Part shown: piece after piece, positions 40,846-52,400 of the stretch | Numbering within the stretch: the stretch's first letter is position 1 | How the letters are laid out: the number at the start of each line of letters is the position of its first letter | NCBI GenBank assembly: GCA_022606425.2 | Contig: JAHDVF020000211.1 | Location: 4,402,001 to 4,466,000 of the forward strand | Length of the DNA stretch: 64,000 bases | Source: Lepidostoma basale | Lineage: Eukaryota > Arthropoda > Insecta > Trichoptera > Lepidostomatidae | Direction of reading: 5' to 3' | Made by a program: the position numbers and the translations under genes | The notes under the pieces: model-generated | What the model was told of the DNA's origin: nothing | Seen by the model: only the letters and a program-made list of their open reading frames with translations | Database searches by the model: none

Positions 40846-41479
40846 AATGTTAACTCAATTATGACCTAAACCATAAACGGTCAGTTTACTATTAAGCGTG
40901 CGATATGTCACATTTTTTAAATACAAAAGATGGTAATACATAAATGATCATTGTCAGTAATACATACTCGTATATGTAGTAATAGCCATGAATATCCAAA
41001 AAAAAAAGCATGTGAACCAACTTTTGTAGAAATCTAATATAAACAAATAAAATTGGCATTATATAATTTGAATTTGAATATCTCCGAAAATAGTTCTCAA
41101 AGGCCACGTACTTGAATCACAAGTAAATTATTTGGTTGAATTACATCACATTATTTTTCAGTACATTATTTACCATCATATAAAATTACATTGATTTTTT
41201 ATTATTCTTCTACTAAGCTCTCAAATAAATTGTTTATGCATAAATATGACAAACTAATTATTGTTTATTCTAGAAATGATAAATAAAAAAATATGCAATA
41301 ATTCAAAAGAAAAGCAAACTGCAAGCCAGCCTTCCACCAGCAAAGCAAATACTTGTGTGATGGGTGTTGATTAAACATACATTTATTTTATTTTATTAAT
41401 AAAAACAGAAAAATATCTATCTAAAGAGTACAAATTGTCTAAAAGAAAATAAAGTCGCATAGAGGGAATGAACAATCAA
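40846..41479. other. AT-rich, nothing supported
   Basis: No feature recognised. Confidence 0.3.
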
Positions 41480-42211
41480 CGAGGGCTGTTTTTTAAGTAA
41501 AGGCTGTTTGAAAATAAAAACAAACAAAAGAAAATTTTCAAAAACCATTTTTTTTTCAGATTCTACACACATTTCTTTATTTTTCAGAATAGCTGCTAAG
41601 TTTTTCTAAACACTTATCATACTGTACAATTAGATTTTGAATACCCTCTTCATAGAAATTTGCAGCCTGCTCCGATAACCAAGAGGTCACGGCCGTTTTC
41701 ACGTTTTCGTCATTGTTGTAGTGGTTGCCGCCGAGATGTTTGAGATAGCGGAAAATATGAAAATCGATCGGTGCAAGGTCGGGGCTGTAGGGGGGTGGTC
41801 CAAAACCTCCCAACTAAAAGACTCCAATAAAGCTCAGGTCTGAGCTGCGGTGTGAAGCCTAGCATTGTATGGAGTAGCAAAATTCCTTCTGTCAGCATGC
41901 CGCCTCTATGGTTTTGATTCCATTTACATAGCTCTTGCAGGGTTTGGCCGTAGGCTACCGCATTTATGGTGGTTCTGCGTTGCATGAATTCGACCCAACA
42001 AAACACCGTGCCGTTCCCTTAACCTCATGGTCGGAGAAGACGGCAAGTTTCTATGAAGAGGGTAATCAAAATCTAGTTGTAAGGTTCCATAACTGTTGAA
42101 AAATAAATAAATACTCGTATATGTTAGAATCTGAAAATAAATTAAGTTTTTGAAAATTTTCTTTCTTTGTTTTTTTTTTTCATACGGCCCTTACCTAAAA
42201 AACAGCTCTCA
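41480..42211 (-). mobile_element. Mariner-like transposon with internal deletion (732 bp)
   Basis: The left end GAGGGCTGTTTTTTAAGTAA and the complement of the right end, GAGAGCTGTTTTTTAGGTAA, are matching terminal repeats. TA follows the right end, and AA stands in its place at the left. The coding remnant covers only the C-terminal half. Confidence 0.8.
41577..42006 (-). pseudogene. Mariner transposase, C-terminal half
   Basis: From 42006: VEFMQRRTTINAVAYGQTLQ, RRGGMLTEG-like residues and LLLHTM in place of the usual LLHDNA, so the second catalytic Asp is lost. In another frame PPYSPDLAPIDFHIFRYLKH keeps the third Asp, and IQNLIVQYDKCLEKL closes the protein. The N-terminal DNA-binding half is absent. 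It is a different subfamily from the element at 9446. Confidence 0.8.
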
Positions 42212-42415
42212 TACTAAACTATAATAAATATAATACAATATAATTTTTTTTAAAGGTTCAAAAGTATTTAGAAATATGTAAAACCTTAATATAAAGATAT
42301 AAATTTATTTATTATCTGAAACAATATATAAAAATTAATAGACCTAAAACATGATAAAAACCTAATATATATTATATTTTATTTATATAACATTGTGAAT
42401 TACAATATTTGTGAA
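42212..42415. other. AT-rich spacer
   Basis: Nothing supported. Confidence 0.3.
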
Positions 42416-42419
42416 GCTA

Positions 42420-42605
42420 ATGCTAGAATAACTATATAAAAATTCTTCAGAGGAAAACTGTGGGCTACACAAATCAAGCCCCCTTATAAACCAACAACCC
42501 ACTGAATCACCTTTCCAATAATGTTCCCATCAGACATAGGAGAAATTGCCTTAATAGCCGAACCTCTGTAAGCCAGAAGATCCAAGTCTATATAATTATA
42601 ATATG
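42420..42605 (-). mobile_element. hAT-like MITE, inner part
   Basis: AACAACCCACTGAATCACCT, CCCATCAGACATAGGAGAAA and GAACCTCTGTAAGCCAGAAG match the complement of 61475-61560. The terminal repeats are decayed. Confidence 0.6.
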
Positions 42606-42894
42606 ATCCAATAAATAATTAACCTAACTGCAAGAGATTCTAAAAGATAAATTAGAACTATATAAGATTAACTATACAAGATTAACTTTGATCGCCAGTC
42701 AATTTAATACAAAAACTTTTAAAATATTATCTTTATTTTCTATGTTGTGCAGAGATTATTTTTAAATCTTTTGACAGTCGGTCGGTCAACGGTGTCCACC
42801 GTGGCGCTTATATGATGTTTATTTATATATTCATTTACGTATAATAGTTATATTGTATTCCCATGGGTAGGATAACTCATTATGGGACCAAAAA
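42606..42894. other. AT-rich spacer
   Basis: GTCGGTCAACGGTG near 42782 recurs as GTCGGTCAACAGTG near 43102 on the other side of the SINE. Nothing else noted. Confidence 0.3.
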
Positions 42895-42899
42895 GATAA

Positions 42900-43085
42900 G
42901 TTCCATATACAATAATTAATCAGGTAGTGGTCTAGGGGACACACTTGGGTTCAAATCTGGACACCAGATTCCTTCTTCATAATAATGATCTATTTTCTGC
43001 TCATATTGGAGATTGTATAATAAATTCTAATACCATCGATTTAAATCCTCGGTGTAAGAATTAAAAAATTAAAACATTCATACAA
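42900..43085 (+). mobile_element. Second tRNA-derived SINE family, copy 1
   Basis: The head reads GTAGTGGTCTAGGGGACACA, with a B box GGGTTCAAATCTGG close behind (internal deletion), and then the body TTCTTCATAATAATGATCTA and TTTTCTGCTC. It matches 52240-52420 on the other strand. Confidence 0.6.
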
Positions 43086-43270
43086 TAGAATATAAATTGG
43101 TGTCGGTCAACAGTGACTTTCGTGGGGATCAAAGTCTTAAACAAATTTAAAGCATTTAAAATTTCTACGAGTCATTTAAATATTATGCAATGATAATATA
43201 TTAAAACTGTTATTATGAACAAAAGGGTGTAAAGATTTATAAAGTACAAAGCAATTATGATTGTCTAACT
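43086..43270. other. AT-rich spacer
   Basis: Nothing supported. Confidence 0.3.
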
Positions 43271-43277
43271 TTATTGA

Positions 43278-43914
43278 CCCTTTCGTTGCCTGCACTTTTG
43301 GGATTAATAAGCCAAAATAGCCGCGATTTTAGAGAAAGTTATTAAATATTAAAATGTGTTACATAATTTCCAAACAGTCTGTAAAATAAATATTTTAATT
43401 TATCGAAATTAAAAAAAATCTATTTTATATTTAACATCTGCAACTAGCACGTGTTCATGAATTTCTGGGCCGAGAGTGACACAAAAACTTACTACTGTAG
43501 TTTCGTACGCACAGTGTAAAAAAAGTTCAGTCAGCAGCCACCATTTTTACAGCCACCAGTTTGTAAGCCATGCCATTAATTTAGTTTTATCTCGGCACGC
43601 AAAAAATATTCCCATCCGAGTCCAGAAACTTTGAGTAATGTATAATAAATGTACGTGATCTAAACAAAACTGACAGAAATGAGACCCTTTGTAGTTGGCT
43701 TTACACTGTGCTTTTTTACTCCGTGCCCATTAACTACAAAATAACACCACTTTTCATTTACATTTAATGAAATCTTTAAATTCTAAATATGTGTTTTTTA
43801 TTAAAAACGTAAACGATTATTTAATAATCATGGCTTCAATCCGTCGGATTCGGCACTTCTTGCTAGAGTAGCGAAAGCCACATATATATAAATCGGATTT
43901 CGGCAACCAAAGGG
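43278..43914. mobile_element. piggyBac-like MITE (637 bp)
   Basis: Left end CCCTTTCGTTGCCTGCAC, right end GGCAACCAAAGGG. TTAA follows on the right (43915-43918) and a decayed TTGA precedes on the left. Inverted CCCTTT ends at TTAA are piggyBac-like. No transposase remains. An inverted copy is at 50330-50822. Confidence 0.65.
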
Positions 43915-44038
43915 TTAAGCAGAATTATAAAATTGAAGATTGAAAACTTTACCTCATGTTATTTGGAGTATTAAAACATGATCTATAGATAAATAAATAA
44001 GTTATATTGCGGATACTATAAATGGAATTACAATGAAA

Positions 44039-44326
44039 CTAAACAGGAGTAGGGTCTTTACGTTCCAAAGATGAAATTCCAGGCTGCGAGACTACTAGAG
44101 GAGCTGCTCCATTTCCGTTGTTTGACATCCATCCCGCATTATCTTCCGCTATTTTCCTCTTTTCTGCCTCCAACCTTTCGTGCTCATTCATTTCCAGTTG
44201 ATACTTAGGAGTTGTGATACCGAGGATATTAGCGAGACCTTCACCCCAGTAGTCACAGTACTCCAAAGCTTTGCTTCCCCCCCTCCATGCATAGTGCATC
44301 ATCCAAGGACCCCAAGTCAGAGCCTT
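44039..44326 (-). CDS. FAM177A1: FAM177A1 homologue, exon 2 (last coding exon)
   Basis: The acceptor TATTCCAG lies just before AAG GCT CTG. The frame is open for 95 codons to TAG at 44041-44039. Splice phase 0 matches the donor of exon 1. A possible poly(A) signal (AATAAA on this strand) lies near 43797, inside the neighbouring MITE. Confidence 0.9.
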   Translation of the reverse strand, partial: KALTWGPWMMHYAWRGGSKALEYCDYWGEGLANILGITTPKYQLEMNEHERLEAEKRKIAEDNAGWMSNNGNGAAPLVVSQPGISSLERKDPTPV

Positions 44327-45476
44327 CTGGAATAAATAAAAAAAAAAAATTTAACTCATTGTCTGCAAGAAAAGGTATTAACCGCGCTACCTGCAGGTAA
44401 CTTTCAGATAAATATGAAGAAAAAAAATCAATTTCTTTATTAACCGCCCTAAGCATATGAACCTACGTGATACGCACACTTTGACTGTACCATTCTGCGC
44501 TATCCGATATCAGGTATCACGTATGCGCTTGAGAAAAATAATGCACCAAAAATGTATAAACGGTTAAGGAATCACGCGTGTGCCAACAGCACTGGAGTAC
44601 AAGCCTTCACAAGTATGATAGTTTTACAAGGGGCAGGCGAACAGTCTTTGATGTTTCGTAATTTAAAAAAATATAATTAATAAAAAAATGTGATTTTTTT
44701 TGCAAATTATGGGCAGTTAATTAAATTTAATTATATTTTTTCAAATTACAAAACGTCGAAGACTCGACCACACACTATCGCCTGCCCTTGTTAAACTATC
44801 AAAATTGTGAAGACTTGTACTCAAGTGTTGTTGGCACACGTGCGTATTCCTAACGGTTTGTACGGGATAACGCAGTATGGTACAGTCGAAGTGTGTATCA
44901 CGTACGTTCATATGCTTAGGGCAGTTAATACCCGTTTACTGGAATGGTGGTGGGCGGCTGGAAGGGTATTAATACCTCTTTCGAGGACTTGGCGTTAACT
45001 GTTAGAAGTTTTTTCTGTCGTCTGTCTTCTAAGATTATATTTTAGATTGAATGACATGTTTCGCCCTTCTCAGGCACTATCAAATGTCTTCAAATCAAAA
45101 AACATTTGAAAATGATTTAGAGGGGCGAAACATGTTATTCCATCTAAAATATAATAAAACTGCTAGAAGACAGATGTTTTGATTCATATTCATTATTTAT
45201 CAACTGTTTCTACAATACTCTGAATACATTTAATAATAAAATGACATTGAATAAAAAAAAATGTGATTAGAACGCAATACTTTTAAATAAATTTCGTACC
45301 GTATCAACATCTTCGGCTTGCTGATTCTTTGATGAATCGGTTTCGTCATCACTAAATTCTTCAATAGTGCCGTCACAAAAATGAAGAACTTTTTTCGGAG
45401 TGTTAATTTGTAAATTAATATCGACATTATCCTTCAGCCCTTCATCTTTCATAAGATCTTGGAGTGGATTCTCCAT
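44039..45476 (-). CDS. FAM177A1: FAM177 family protein (FAM177A1 homologue), two coding exons
   Basis: Joining 45476-45300 to 44326-44039 gives a 154-residue protein in a single frame. The N-terminal third has KKVLHFCDGTIEEFSDDE (about residues 28-45), the acidic FAM177 opening. The second exon begins KALTWGPWMMHYAWRGGSKA and continues through CDYWGEGLANILGITTPKYQ, the most conserved block of the family, then a charged helix NEHERLEAEKRKIAED. Vertebrate FAM177A1 has the equivalent T-W-GP, F/CD..GE..A..LGI.TPKYQ pattern and is reported at the Golgi with VPS13B; that role is inferred here by homology. The start is the first in-frame ATG of the exon. The gene is divergent from the matrin-finger gene, with a ~2 kb foldback between them. 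Its length is near the family norm and no lesion is seen. Confidence 0.9.
44444..44924. mobile_element. Two TTAA MITEs in head-to-head array inside the FAM177A1 intron
   Basis: Copy 3 (44444-44716) begins CCGCCCTAAGCATATGAAC after TTAA and ends GGGCAG before TTAA. It is followed at once by an inverted copy 4 ending CTTAGGGCAG before TTAA at 44925-44928. Both share GTGCCAACAGCACT-type and TAGTTTTACAAGG words with the copies at 591 and 23841. Together they form a ~480-bp inverted repeat that fills half of the 973-bp intron. Confidence 0.7.
45040..45190. repeat. Inverted pair of TTGATAA-type hammerhead-like units in the FAM177A1 intron
   Basis: The minus-strand unit ends GAATGACATGTTTCGCCC at 45048-45065. 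The plus-strand unit has TTTGAAAATGATTTAGAGGG then GCGAAACATGTTATTCC, and the tail CTGCTAGAAGACAGATG. It has the same arrangement as 33241-33370. Confidence 0.6.
45300..45476 (-). CDS. FAM177A1: FAM177A1 homologue, exon 1 coding part
   Basis: ATG at 45476-45474 begins MENPLQDLMKDEGLKD. The exon has 59 codons and ends GATACG before the donor GTACGA (45299 downwards). Acidic and serine-rich residues SDDETDSSKNQQAEDVD close the exon. Confidence 0.88.
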
Positions 45477-45664
45477 TTATAATATTTATGTCTGAATAAA
45501 AAATAAAATACGAAAAATTGAGTGTAATATAATTAAAGAGCGACACACCACGCGAATCACACAACAAAAGTCATAATATTAAATACTTAACAAAAAGAAA
45601 CGTCAAAATCATTGTCTATGGTATATTTTTATTTCAATACTTGTCTATGACACATTAATCATTT
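45477..45664 (-). promoter_or_regulatory. Probable FAM177A1 5' UTR and promoter region
   Basis: 188 bp between the start codon and the foldback edge is the only non-repetitive DNA left for a promoter. No TATA box is obvious. The location is inferred from gene position only. Confidence 0.35.
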
Positions 45665-47657
45665 TTCTATACCAATTTGATATAGCCATGTTTCATGGCA
45701 TAATAGGTGAGATTGCACTGGACAAATTTTACATGACCGAAAAGGTGTTTTTCTCTCTGGAGGCTTGTTTGATTTTAGTTAAGTTTAATTTTAATTAGTG
45801 ATAAGATTATGAAAGACAATTTAAAAACAATATTAGTGATAATGACAATTCTGTGAGTGAAAAAAAATAGCGTTCTGCCCCGGTATCGCAAAGCAGTTAG
45901 GTACTGCCGGCCGGATGCAGAGAGTGGCCACACTTGAGAGGGAATGATCTAACCCTCCGCCCTGCAGAGTTTCGGGCAGCTCTCGGCCCCAGTCTACCAC
46001 CGGCCTCCGGGAAAGGAACATCTCCCCCTCGCGCGGACGCGCGCCGGAGGGGAGATTGTCTAAAAAGATCGCGAAGTGTTATACCGAACGCCGGGAAGTG
46101 ATTCTGGAAAAGATCGCGATATCGCCGCATGGTGTCAGTAACCATGGCGTCAGCTCATCACCATTGGGGCGTGATGCTGGCCACCGCTGTCGCTGTGAAG
46201 AAGACCCGTGCCCTCCGCGGTCCATCATCCACGTGATGCTTCTGTGTTATACAGCCTCCGGCAGTCCTTGATGCTGGCCACGACAGCGTCAGCGTCGGTC
46301 CTCGCCGCAGATCAAGTAGCGTTATTCAGTGACGGAGTAGTTTTAAGTCGTTCCAACGATTAGCAAGTAAGTCATCTTTAGTTTATAAGTGATCTTGTGT
46401 ATTTCTTTTTGTATATTGTATGTTTGTATGTTTAAATATAATTGTAAATAGTAAATATTGGTTTCAATCTCATATCACTATACATCCCGGAGCAGTCTCA
46501 ATTAACGTAATAATGATTACATTAGCGAATAAACATTGGGCAATACGTTGTGAGAGAATGCTTCGAGATCGGGAGTGGAGCACGGGTAATCTTCATGTTT
46601 CACCCCGTGTCGAGAGCATTTTACTAACAAATTATGTCGACAGGGACACCATCTCCAGTTCTAAAAGTCCGCTTGTTGCGACCTGCAGGGTGCAAATACA
46701 GGCCGACGTGCTAGAGGTTGTTACGAAGAAGCTGTCGTCACGGGGTGAAACATGAAATATTACTCGTATTTCATTCCCGATCTCGAAACAACTCCTCCCA
46801 ACGTATTGCCCTTCGCTACGTATGCTTCGCTAATGTAACCTCATTATGTGATCTCTGAGATGCTCCGGGATGTATAGTGATATGAGATTGAAACCAATAT
46901 TTACTGTTTACAATTACATTTAATGACACAAAATAAAGAAACATGATTACTTATAAACTAAAGAGGACTTACATGGTAATCGTTGGCCAACGACTTAAAA
47001 CTAATCCGTCACTGAAACAGCACTAACTGATCTGATCTGCAAAGTCGGCGAGCTAGCCGACACGTGGCGTCCACACCACGAGGGACATCCGAGGAAGAAC
47101 GAGAAGCGAGAGGCGGTCTGGTCTCCTTCCCTGAGACAGCCGTGGCCAGCATCAGGCCCCAATGATGGCACCATCCGGCGATATCGCGAACTTTTCTTCC
47201 GATTATCTCCCGAAGTCCGGTATCTCACTTTCACGATATCTCCCCGGCCAACGCGCGTTGGCCGGGGAGAGATGTTCCTTCTACCGAAGGCCGGGGGCCG
47301 ACTGACGACTCGAGAGCTCCCAATTTTTCAATTCCGCAGGGTGGGGGGGTGAGATCACGCCCCCCAAAGTGTTGCCGTTCAGCCTACCCGGCCGGCAGTA
47401 CTAACTTAATTGCGACACCGGGGCAGGACGCCATTTTTTTAATCACAAAATTGTCACTACACTTCTTTAAACACTATTATTGTTTTTCCTATCCACTATT
47501 ATTGTTTTTCACAGTCTCATCACTAATTAAAATTAAACTTAACTAAGATCGAACAAGCCTCCAGAGAGAAAACGTATTTTCGGCCATGTAAAAATTGTTC
47601 AGTGCAATCTCACCTAGTATGCCATGAAACATGGCTATATCAATGTATGGTGTAGAA
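45665..47657. repeat. ~2 kb near-palindromic foldback element
   Basis: Both ends read TTGATATAGCCATGTTTCAT inward, and the two arms then mirror each other block by block: TAGGTGAGATTGCACTG, TCTCTCTGGAGGCTTGTT, the GC-rich block with GCCCCGGT(A/G)TCGCAA and ACTGCCGGCCGG, TTTTAAGTCGTTCCAACGAT, AAATATTGGTTTCAATCTCA and CATGTTTCACCCCGTG close to the centre. The arms are roughly 900 bp with many indels and a small central loop around 46640-46720. GC is clearly higher than the surroundings. No open frame is conserved between the arms. The origin is unknown; it could be a non-autonomous foldback transposon or an old inverted duplication. Confidence 0.8.
47239..47270. repeat. Perfect 32-nt GC palindrome within right arm
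   Basis: TCTCCCCGGCCAACGC followed by its exact complement, centred on GCGC. The matching place in the left arm has CGCGCGGACGCGCGC, a different but also self-complementary sequence. Confidence 0.85.
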
Positions 47658-49083
47658 ACTGGCGCATCACCCGAGTAAAAGCGCAGCGACCCTTTTCAAT
47701 AAAATACATATGCCTCCACTCCAAACATTCCCATCATAAAAAATTCAGTCACGACATGTGTATGTTGTAGCTTCTATAACAATGATAATGATAGATGATG
47801 AAAAATACATTACAATATTACCTCGTCAAGAGAGGTAAACCAAAATATAAAATATCACAATATTCGAAAATTCCCAGACCATGATTCAATATCTAAATAA
47901 ATTTTGACATCTCTCCCCTCAAAAGGATTCTACCCAAACCCCAGACTCCAATATATCACGAAATCTCTGGTAAATCGCACATGTTTTCGTTTTATCCAAG
48001 CGATTTACGATTCTTCGTTGGCTACGGATCAATTTTCACCCCTGCACTAGTAAACTCTCTGAAAAACTTTATGATCACTATGAAAAACCATATTTTCCAA
48101 ACCGAACACCAATCCAGGCTTTCAACTATTGTTCCCACTACTTCTTTTTCTTTTTTTTAATAAAATTATCATTCATGAAAACTTCAACGTATGTAAATTC
48201 ATCAAATTAATTTCCCTGGACGGCAGAAAGCATTCGACCGTGTATGAGACCCCACCATATTATATAAAAAGACAAACCAAATATTGCACTACTATGATTC
48301 AGCTCATATATAATTCCTAATTGATCACTTCTTCAGTGTAAACATTAACAACGTTAAATCCCTCGTACGCCCCACAAGGCATTGAAGTTCACCCCACAGA
48401 TATATATTATGTTCAAAATTTACTTTACGGGCAATGCTGTCTTGACGTTATTACGTCGTTTTCGATACGGCAATGATACTTGCATAATGTTGGGCATTAA
48501 ATATTCACTTATTGTACATGTTAGCATGCTGGTAGTGTATTTTAGATCAAAAACTGGTGATTCAACATCAGTCCAAGTAAAAGTTAGAGGGGAGTGATGC
48601 CATGTTTGTTTAAAAATATATCAAACTTTTCTTATTAAAACAATTTTCGTATCTTCCGATTATATATAAATTTTAGCATTTTAGTAATCAGCGTACGTAG
48701 GTTAATTTAGACATCAAGTATTTTTTCATGTTGCTTTTTCTGAATTCTTTGTCCTTCAAAATCATAGACAAAATTATTTAATTTACGCCGCTTGTGAATT
48801 TGTGATAGCTTTGTTAGCGACGTGCATGTGTGTTTTCATGTCAACTTTTACCAATTATATATAAATTGCACAGCTATATCAACCTAATCTATTTATGTTC
48901 GTGGAAATGAACTTAGTTGTAGTTTAAATATATTTTAAAGACCTTAACATTTTCAATGGTATTCAAATTCTGCTGCTCTAAAATGGCCGATATTTGATTT
49001 ACTATTACTTTTATATAAACATTTTTGTGTAATTTGCGTGTTATGTTTCATTAGATTTAGTGTAATTAAGTAGTATTTTGACA
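47658..49083 (+). promoter_or_regulatory. Intergenic region and probable 5' UTR/promoter of the matrin-finger gene
   Basis: No coding frames or repeats were recognised. Near the gene the words CTCTAAAATGGCCGATATTT (YY1/Pho-like AAAATGGC) at 48975 and an AT-rich leader up to 49083 fit a promoter and short leader. The transcription start cannot be placed. Confidence 0.35.
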
Positions 49084-49455
49084 ATGTCGTTTACTAATCC
49101 TCAAATGCCAATTGAAAATCCCAAGAGACATTACGATAAGTTTGGGTTTTTGGTATCCGCGGATACAGATTCCCGTGAATCTGAGTTCAACAAATCCCGC
49201 TTCAGGAGGAAGTCTCCGAATTACGGAAGAAAAAGCCCGAGGTGTTCACCAAACAGAAGGGAAAAGGATTACAGACAGGATAGGAATGATAGAGAGGACC
49301 GTAGAAAAAAAAGAACTGATTACAGTCCGGACTTCATGGAAGGAAGGACTAACAAACGGGATGAGAGGATGGACTTCGATAGTTGGGAGACGCCTTACGC
49401 CCAGCCGCAAGGATTCGTGGGGGGCCCACCTCCGCCGTCCTATAATTCAACCGAA
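49084..49455 (+). CDS. Matrin-finger gene exon 1
   Basis: ATG at 49084 starts [20 protein letters not shown]. 124 codons, then donor GTAATT. Rich in R, D, K and S ([20 protein letters not shown]), ending in a PPPPSYN segment that continues as PPPAPYQ in exon 2, which supports the junction. Confidence 0.88.
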
Positions 49456-52400
49456 GTAATTATATAATTTTTTTTCTCCTTGTACAAAGTTTTTACTACT
49501 TAAGTTTCACATATAACAGTAATATAATATTTATTGATTTTTCAATCAATTGTCAACAGATTTCGTATTGTTTTACAACTAGTATTTATTGATGCAACGT
49601 TGTACTCATCAGGGACATCGTTGTTAGAAATGTTTTATTTGGCCAACCAAATGTTTTATTCTAAATAAGTACCCTTAGATAATTAATACGAATTAAAACG
49701 TCTGTTTTCTAAAAGTTTCTTTAGATTTTTTGGGAATGACATAATTCACCTTGCCAAGGCATTATCAAATGTGAATGACAAAGGATACATATGGTGAAGT
49801 GTGGATTTCCCGTTAGGCTGTCCGTTATGCAGAGTTTGGATGTATAATTTGAAGCCATTCCATGTAGCACTTTGAAGACTGTCCATAAGAGTTTATACTG
49901 GATTCTTTCTGGACTCTTAAGCCAGTGAAGTTCTTTGAGATGTTGTATTATATGGGGCTTTTTTGGAATGCCTTTTATGAGTCTTGCTGCTGCATTGAAC
50001 GCAGATGGAAGCTATGTTTTTATAAGTTTTAGACACTATGAGGAAGTTAATCAGTGGTACATATTATTTACGATTGGTATATATTTTTAATAACAAATCG
50101 TATTTAGAATTGAAAGACCATTTATAAATCAAAAGTGTTGTCATTTTTTAGTTAATACGGGGTAAAAATAATGGTACACAGCCAACACCAAGGATCTTGT
50201 GTTATTTTGTATAGTTTGCATAAATTTACTAAACATTTCTCTGTGTCTGGACTTGTCTGTGAATTCATATAGCACTTGTCTGTGAATTCATATATTCATA
50301 TAGCAATTCATATTGCATTAATATAGCTAAATAAATGGCATGGCTTACCAATTTGACAGTACTAAGAATGGTGACTGCTGGGTATGAAACTACAGTAGTA
50401 CAAAACTATGACATTCGTGCTATAGTGGCGAGAACTCTGACTCATACCGCAGGTCCCGGATTCGATTGATTTGAATTCACGTGACAATAAAATAGCGATA
50501 GATTAGCTACTTATCACATGTCATGAGAATCAATTTAATAGCTAAAAACAAATTGTATACAGTAATAGGGTTCAAATGACCTGTTATATAAAAATAAAAA
50601 TAAAAGTTTATCAATCATTCTCAACCCAGAAGTATTTGATCACCTGCTTATATCAAACAAGCTGCTAACAAAAATAGATTTGTTTTTATTTGGATGAATT
50701 AAAATATTTATTTTAATAATGGTATAGACTGCTTATATAATACATTTTACTTTTGATATATATTTTTTTGGCAATAGCAGTATTTCTGGCACAGTAATCC
50801 TAAAGTGCCGGCAACCGAACGGTTAAGATTTGTAAAATTGTTACTTTAATTTTTTTTTCTCAACAATTTCGAGACCACTGTGTGTTTCACCAGGACAATC
50901 ACTTAGTAATGTGAATTTTAAAACAAAATGTTACAATTGTCTAAATTTTTCAGGATGACTGCAATAACACAATTGGGTTACCAATATTTTTTTATGATTT
51001 ACAGATAAAAAACATATATATTTTTGTTATAGCCGCCTCCCGCTCCTTACCAGGCACTCCTAGCATATGGGCAATTCAACCCCGTATCCTACAACTTTCT
51101 AGAGCCCCAGGCACTGGATCTGGGCTCCGACATGAACATCCCTGTGGCCCCGCCTGCCCCCTCTCTGCAGCCCTCCAATTGGGCCCCCGCTAATTCTGTC
51201 ACCATGCCCCAAGACGATAAAGTCAAACGAGAAGGTGAAATTTTCATATTATTATAAATATTTGTTACTCTTCACATCGTATATTTTTTTTGTATTTTTG
51301 GGCAAATTATATAAAATGGTGTTGTTGGTTTATATAGTGAAGTGACTTGATAAATCTCAAGTTAATATTTTAAAAATATAAGTACCTTTATAGGCATCAT
51401 TGATAAATCTAAAAAAAATATTAATATGCAATATTAAAAAATAAAAATAAAACGGAAAAATCGACAAGCATACATGTTACGGTGTATGAATATAGAGCTC
51501 AAGAGGTATGTCAGGATACAGCAGTATAGCAGTACATCCTCTCTACCTACCCCTCACCGATGGTTAGTTAGTTAGTTAATTAGTTTATTTAAAAACAAAA
51601 GATCCGCACCGGTATTACTAGAGTGGCACTTGTCAAAAATATGTTTTTGATTAATGTCACTTTAGATATACTTGTATGATATGTTAGTCATTATTATTTT
51701 TTTAAATACATACATGAGGACAACAGAAATGAGAATACTATGTGGTGGGAAGAGTGCATGATCGTGTAAGGAACACCAGAATCTGAGCGACCTGTGACAT
51801 TCAAGATGTGTTCAGATTACTAGGTACTGATACCAATATATCCAGAGAATGAACCCCACAAGAATGTATACATGGGCTCTACATAGACTACCAGATAAAT
51901 GGCGTCCACCAGAGAGACCCCCAAAACGATGAAGAGATAGCTGTAGTTCAGCATCACAAGAGGAGAATCCTTTAATAACAGACTTTTAATTCTAACAGTT
52001 GAAGAATACATATTTTAATATGAGTTTTCTATACATCAATATATGTGATGTAAAATATGTACATAATTGAAAAAATAAAATGATAAAAATATTTTGGTAT
52101 TTCTAAAATAACACTTGTGTCACTTTAGAAATACTAGTGCGATATGATAATTCTTAAAAATATATATAAAGTAGTATGCAATGCTCACAAAACTGTTATT
52201 TGTATGAGTATCTATTTGCATAATAAAATTTTGTTTTCATTAATTAGAGTGAAACATGGAACACTAGAAAAGATTGAAACCGTATTGTCTCACATAGATC
52301 AAAGCAGAAAATAGCTCATTATTATGAAGAAATAATCTGGTCGTGTCCAGACTCGAACCTAAGTCCCCTGGATCAGGAGCCAAGCGTTCTATCCCCTAGA

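Noticed and set aside
45833..46145. Overlapping frames in the GC-rich left arm of the foldback as a gene
   Set aside because: The frames are not preserved in the mirrored right arm and lack motifs.
49112..49459. 115-codon frame overlapping exon 1 in another phase
   Set aside because: Shadow of exon 1, whose frame joins exon 2 in phase and fits the protein.
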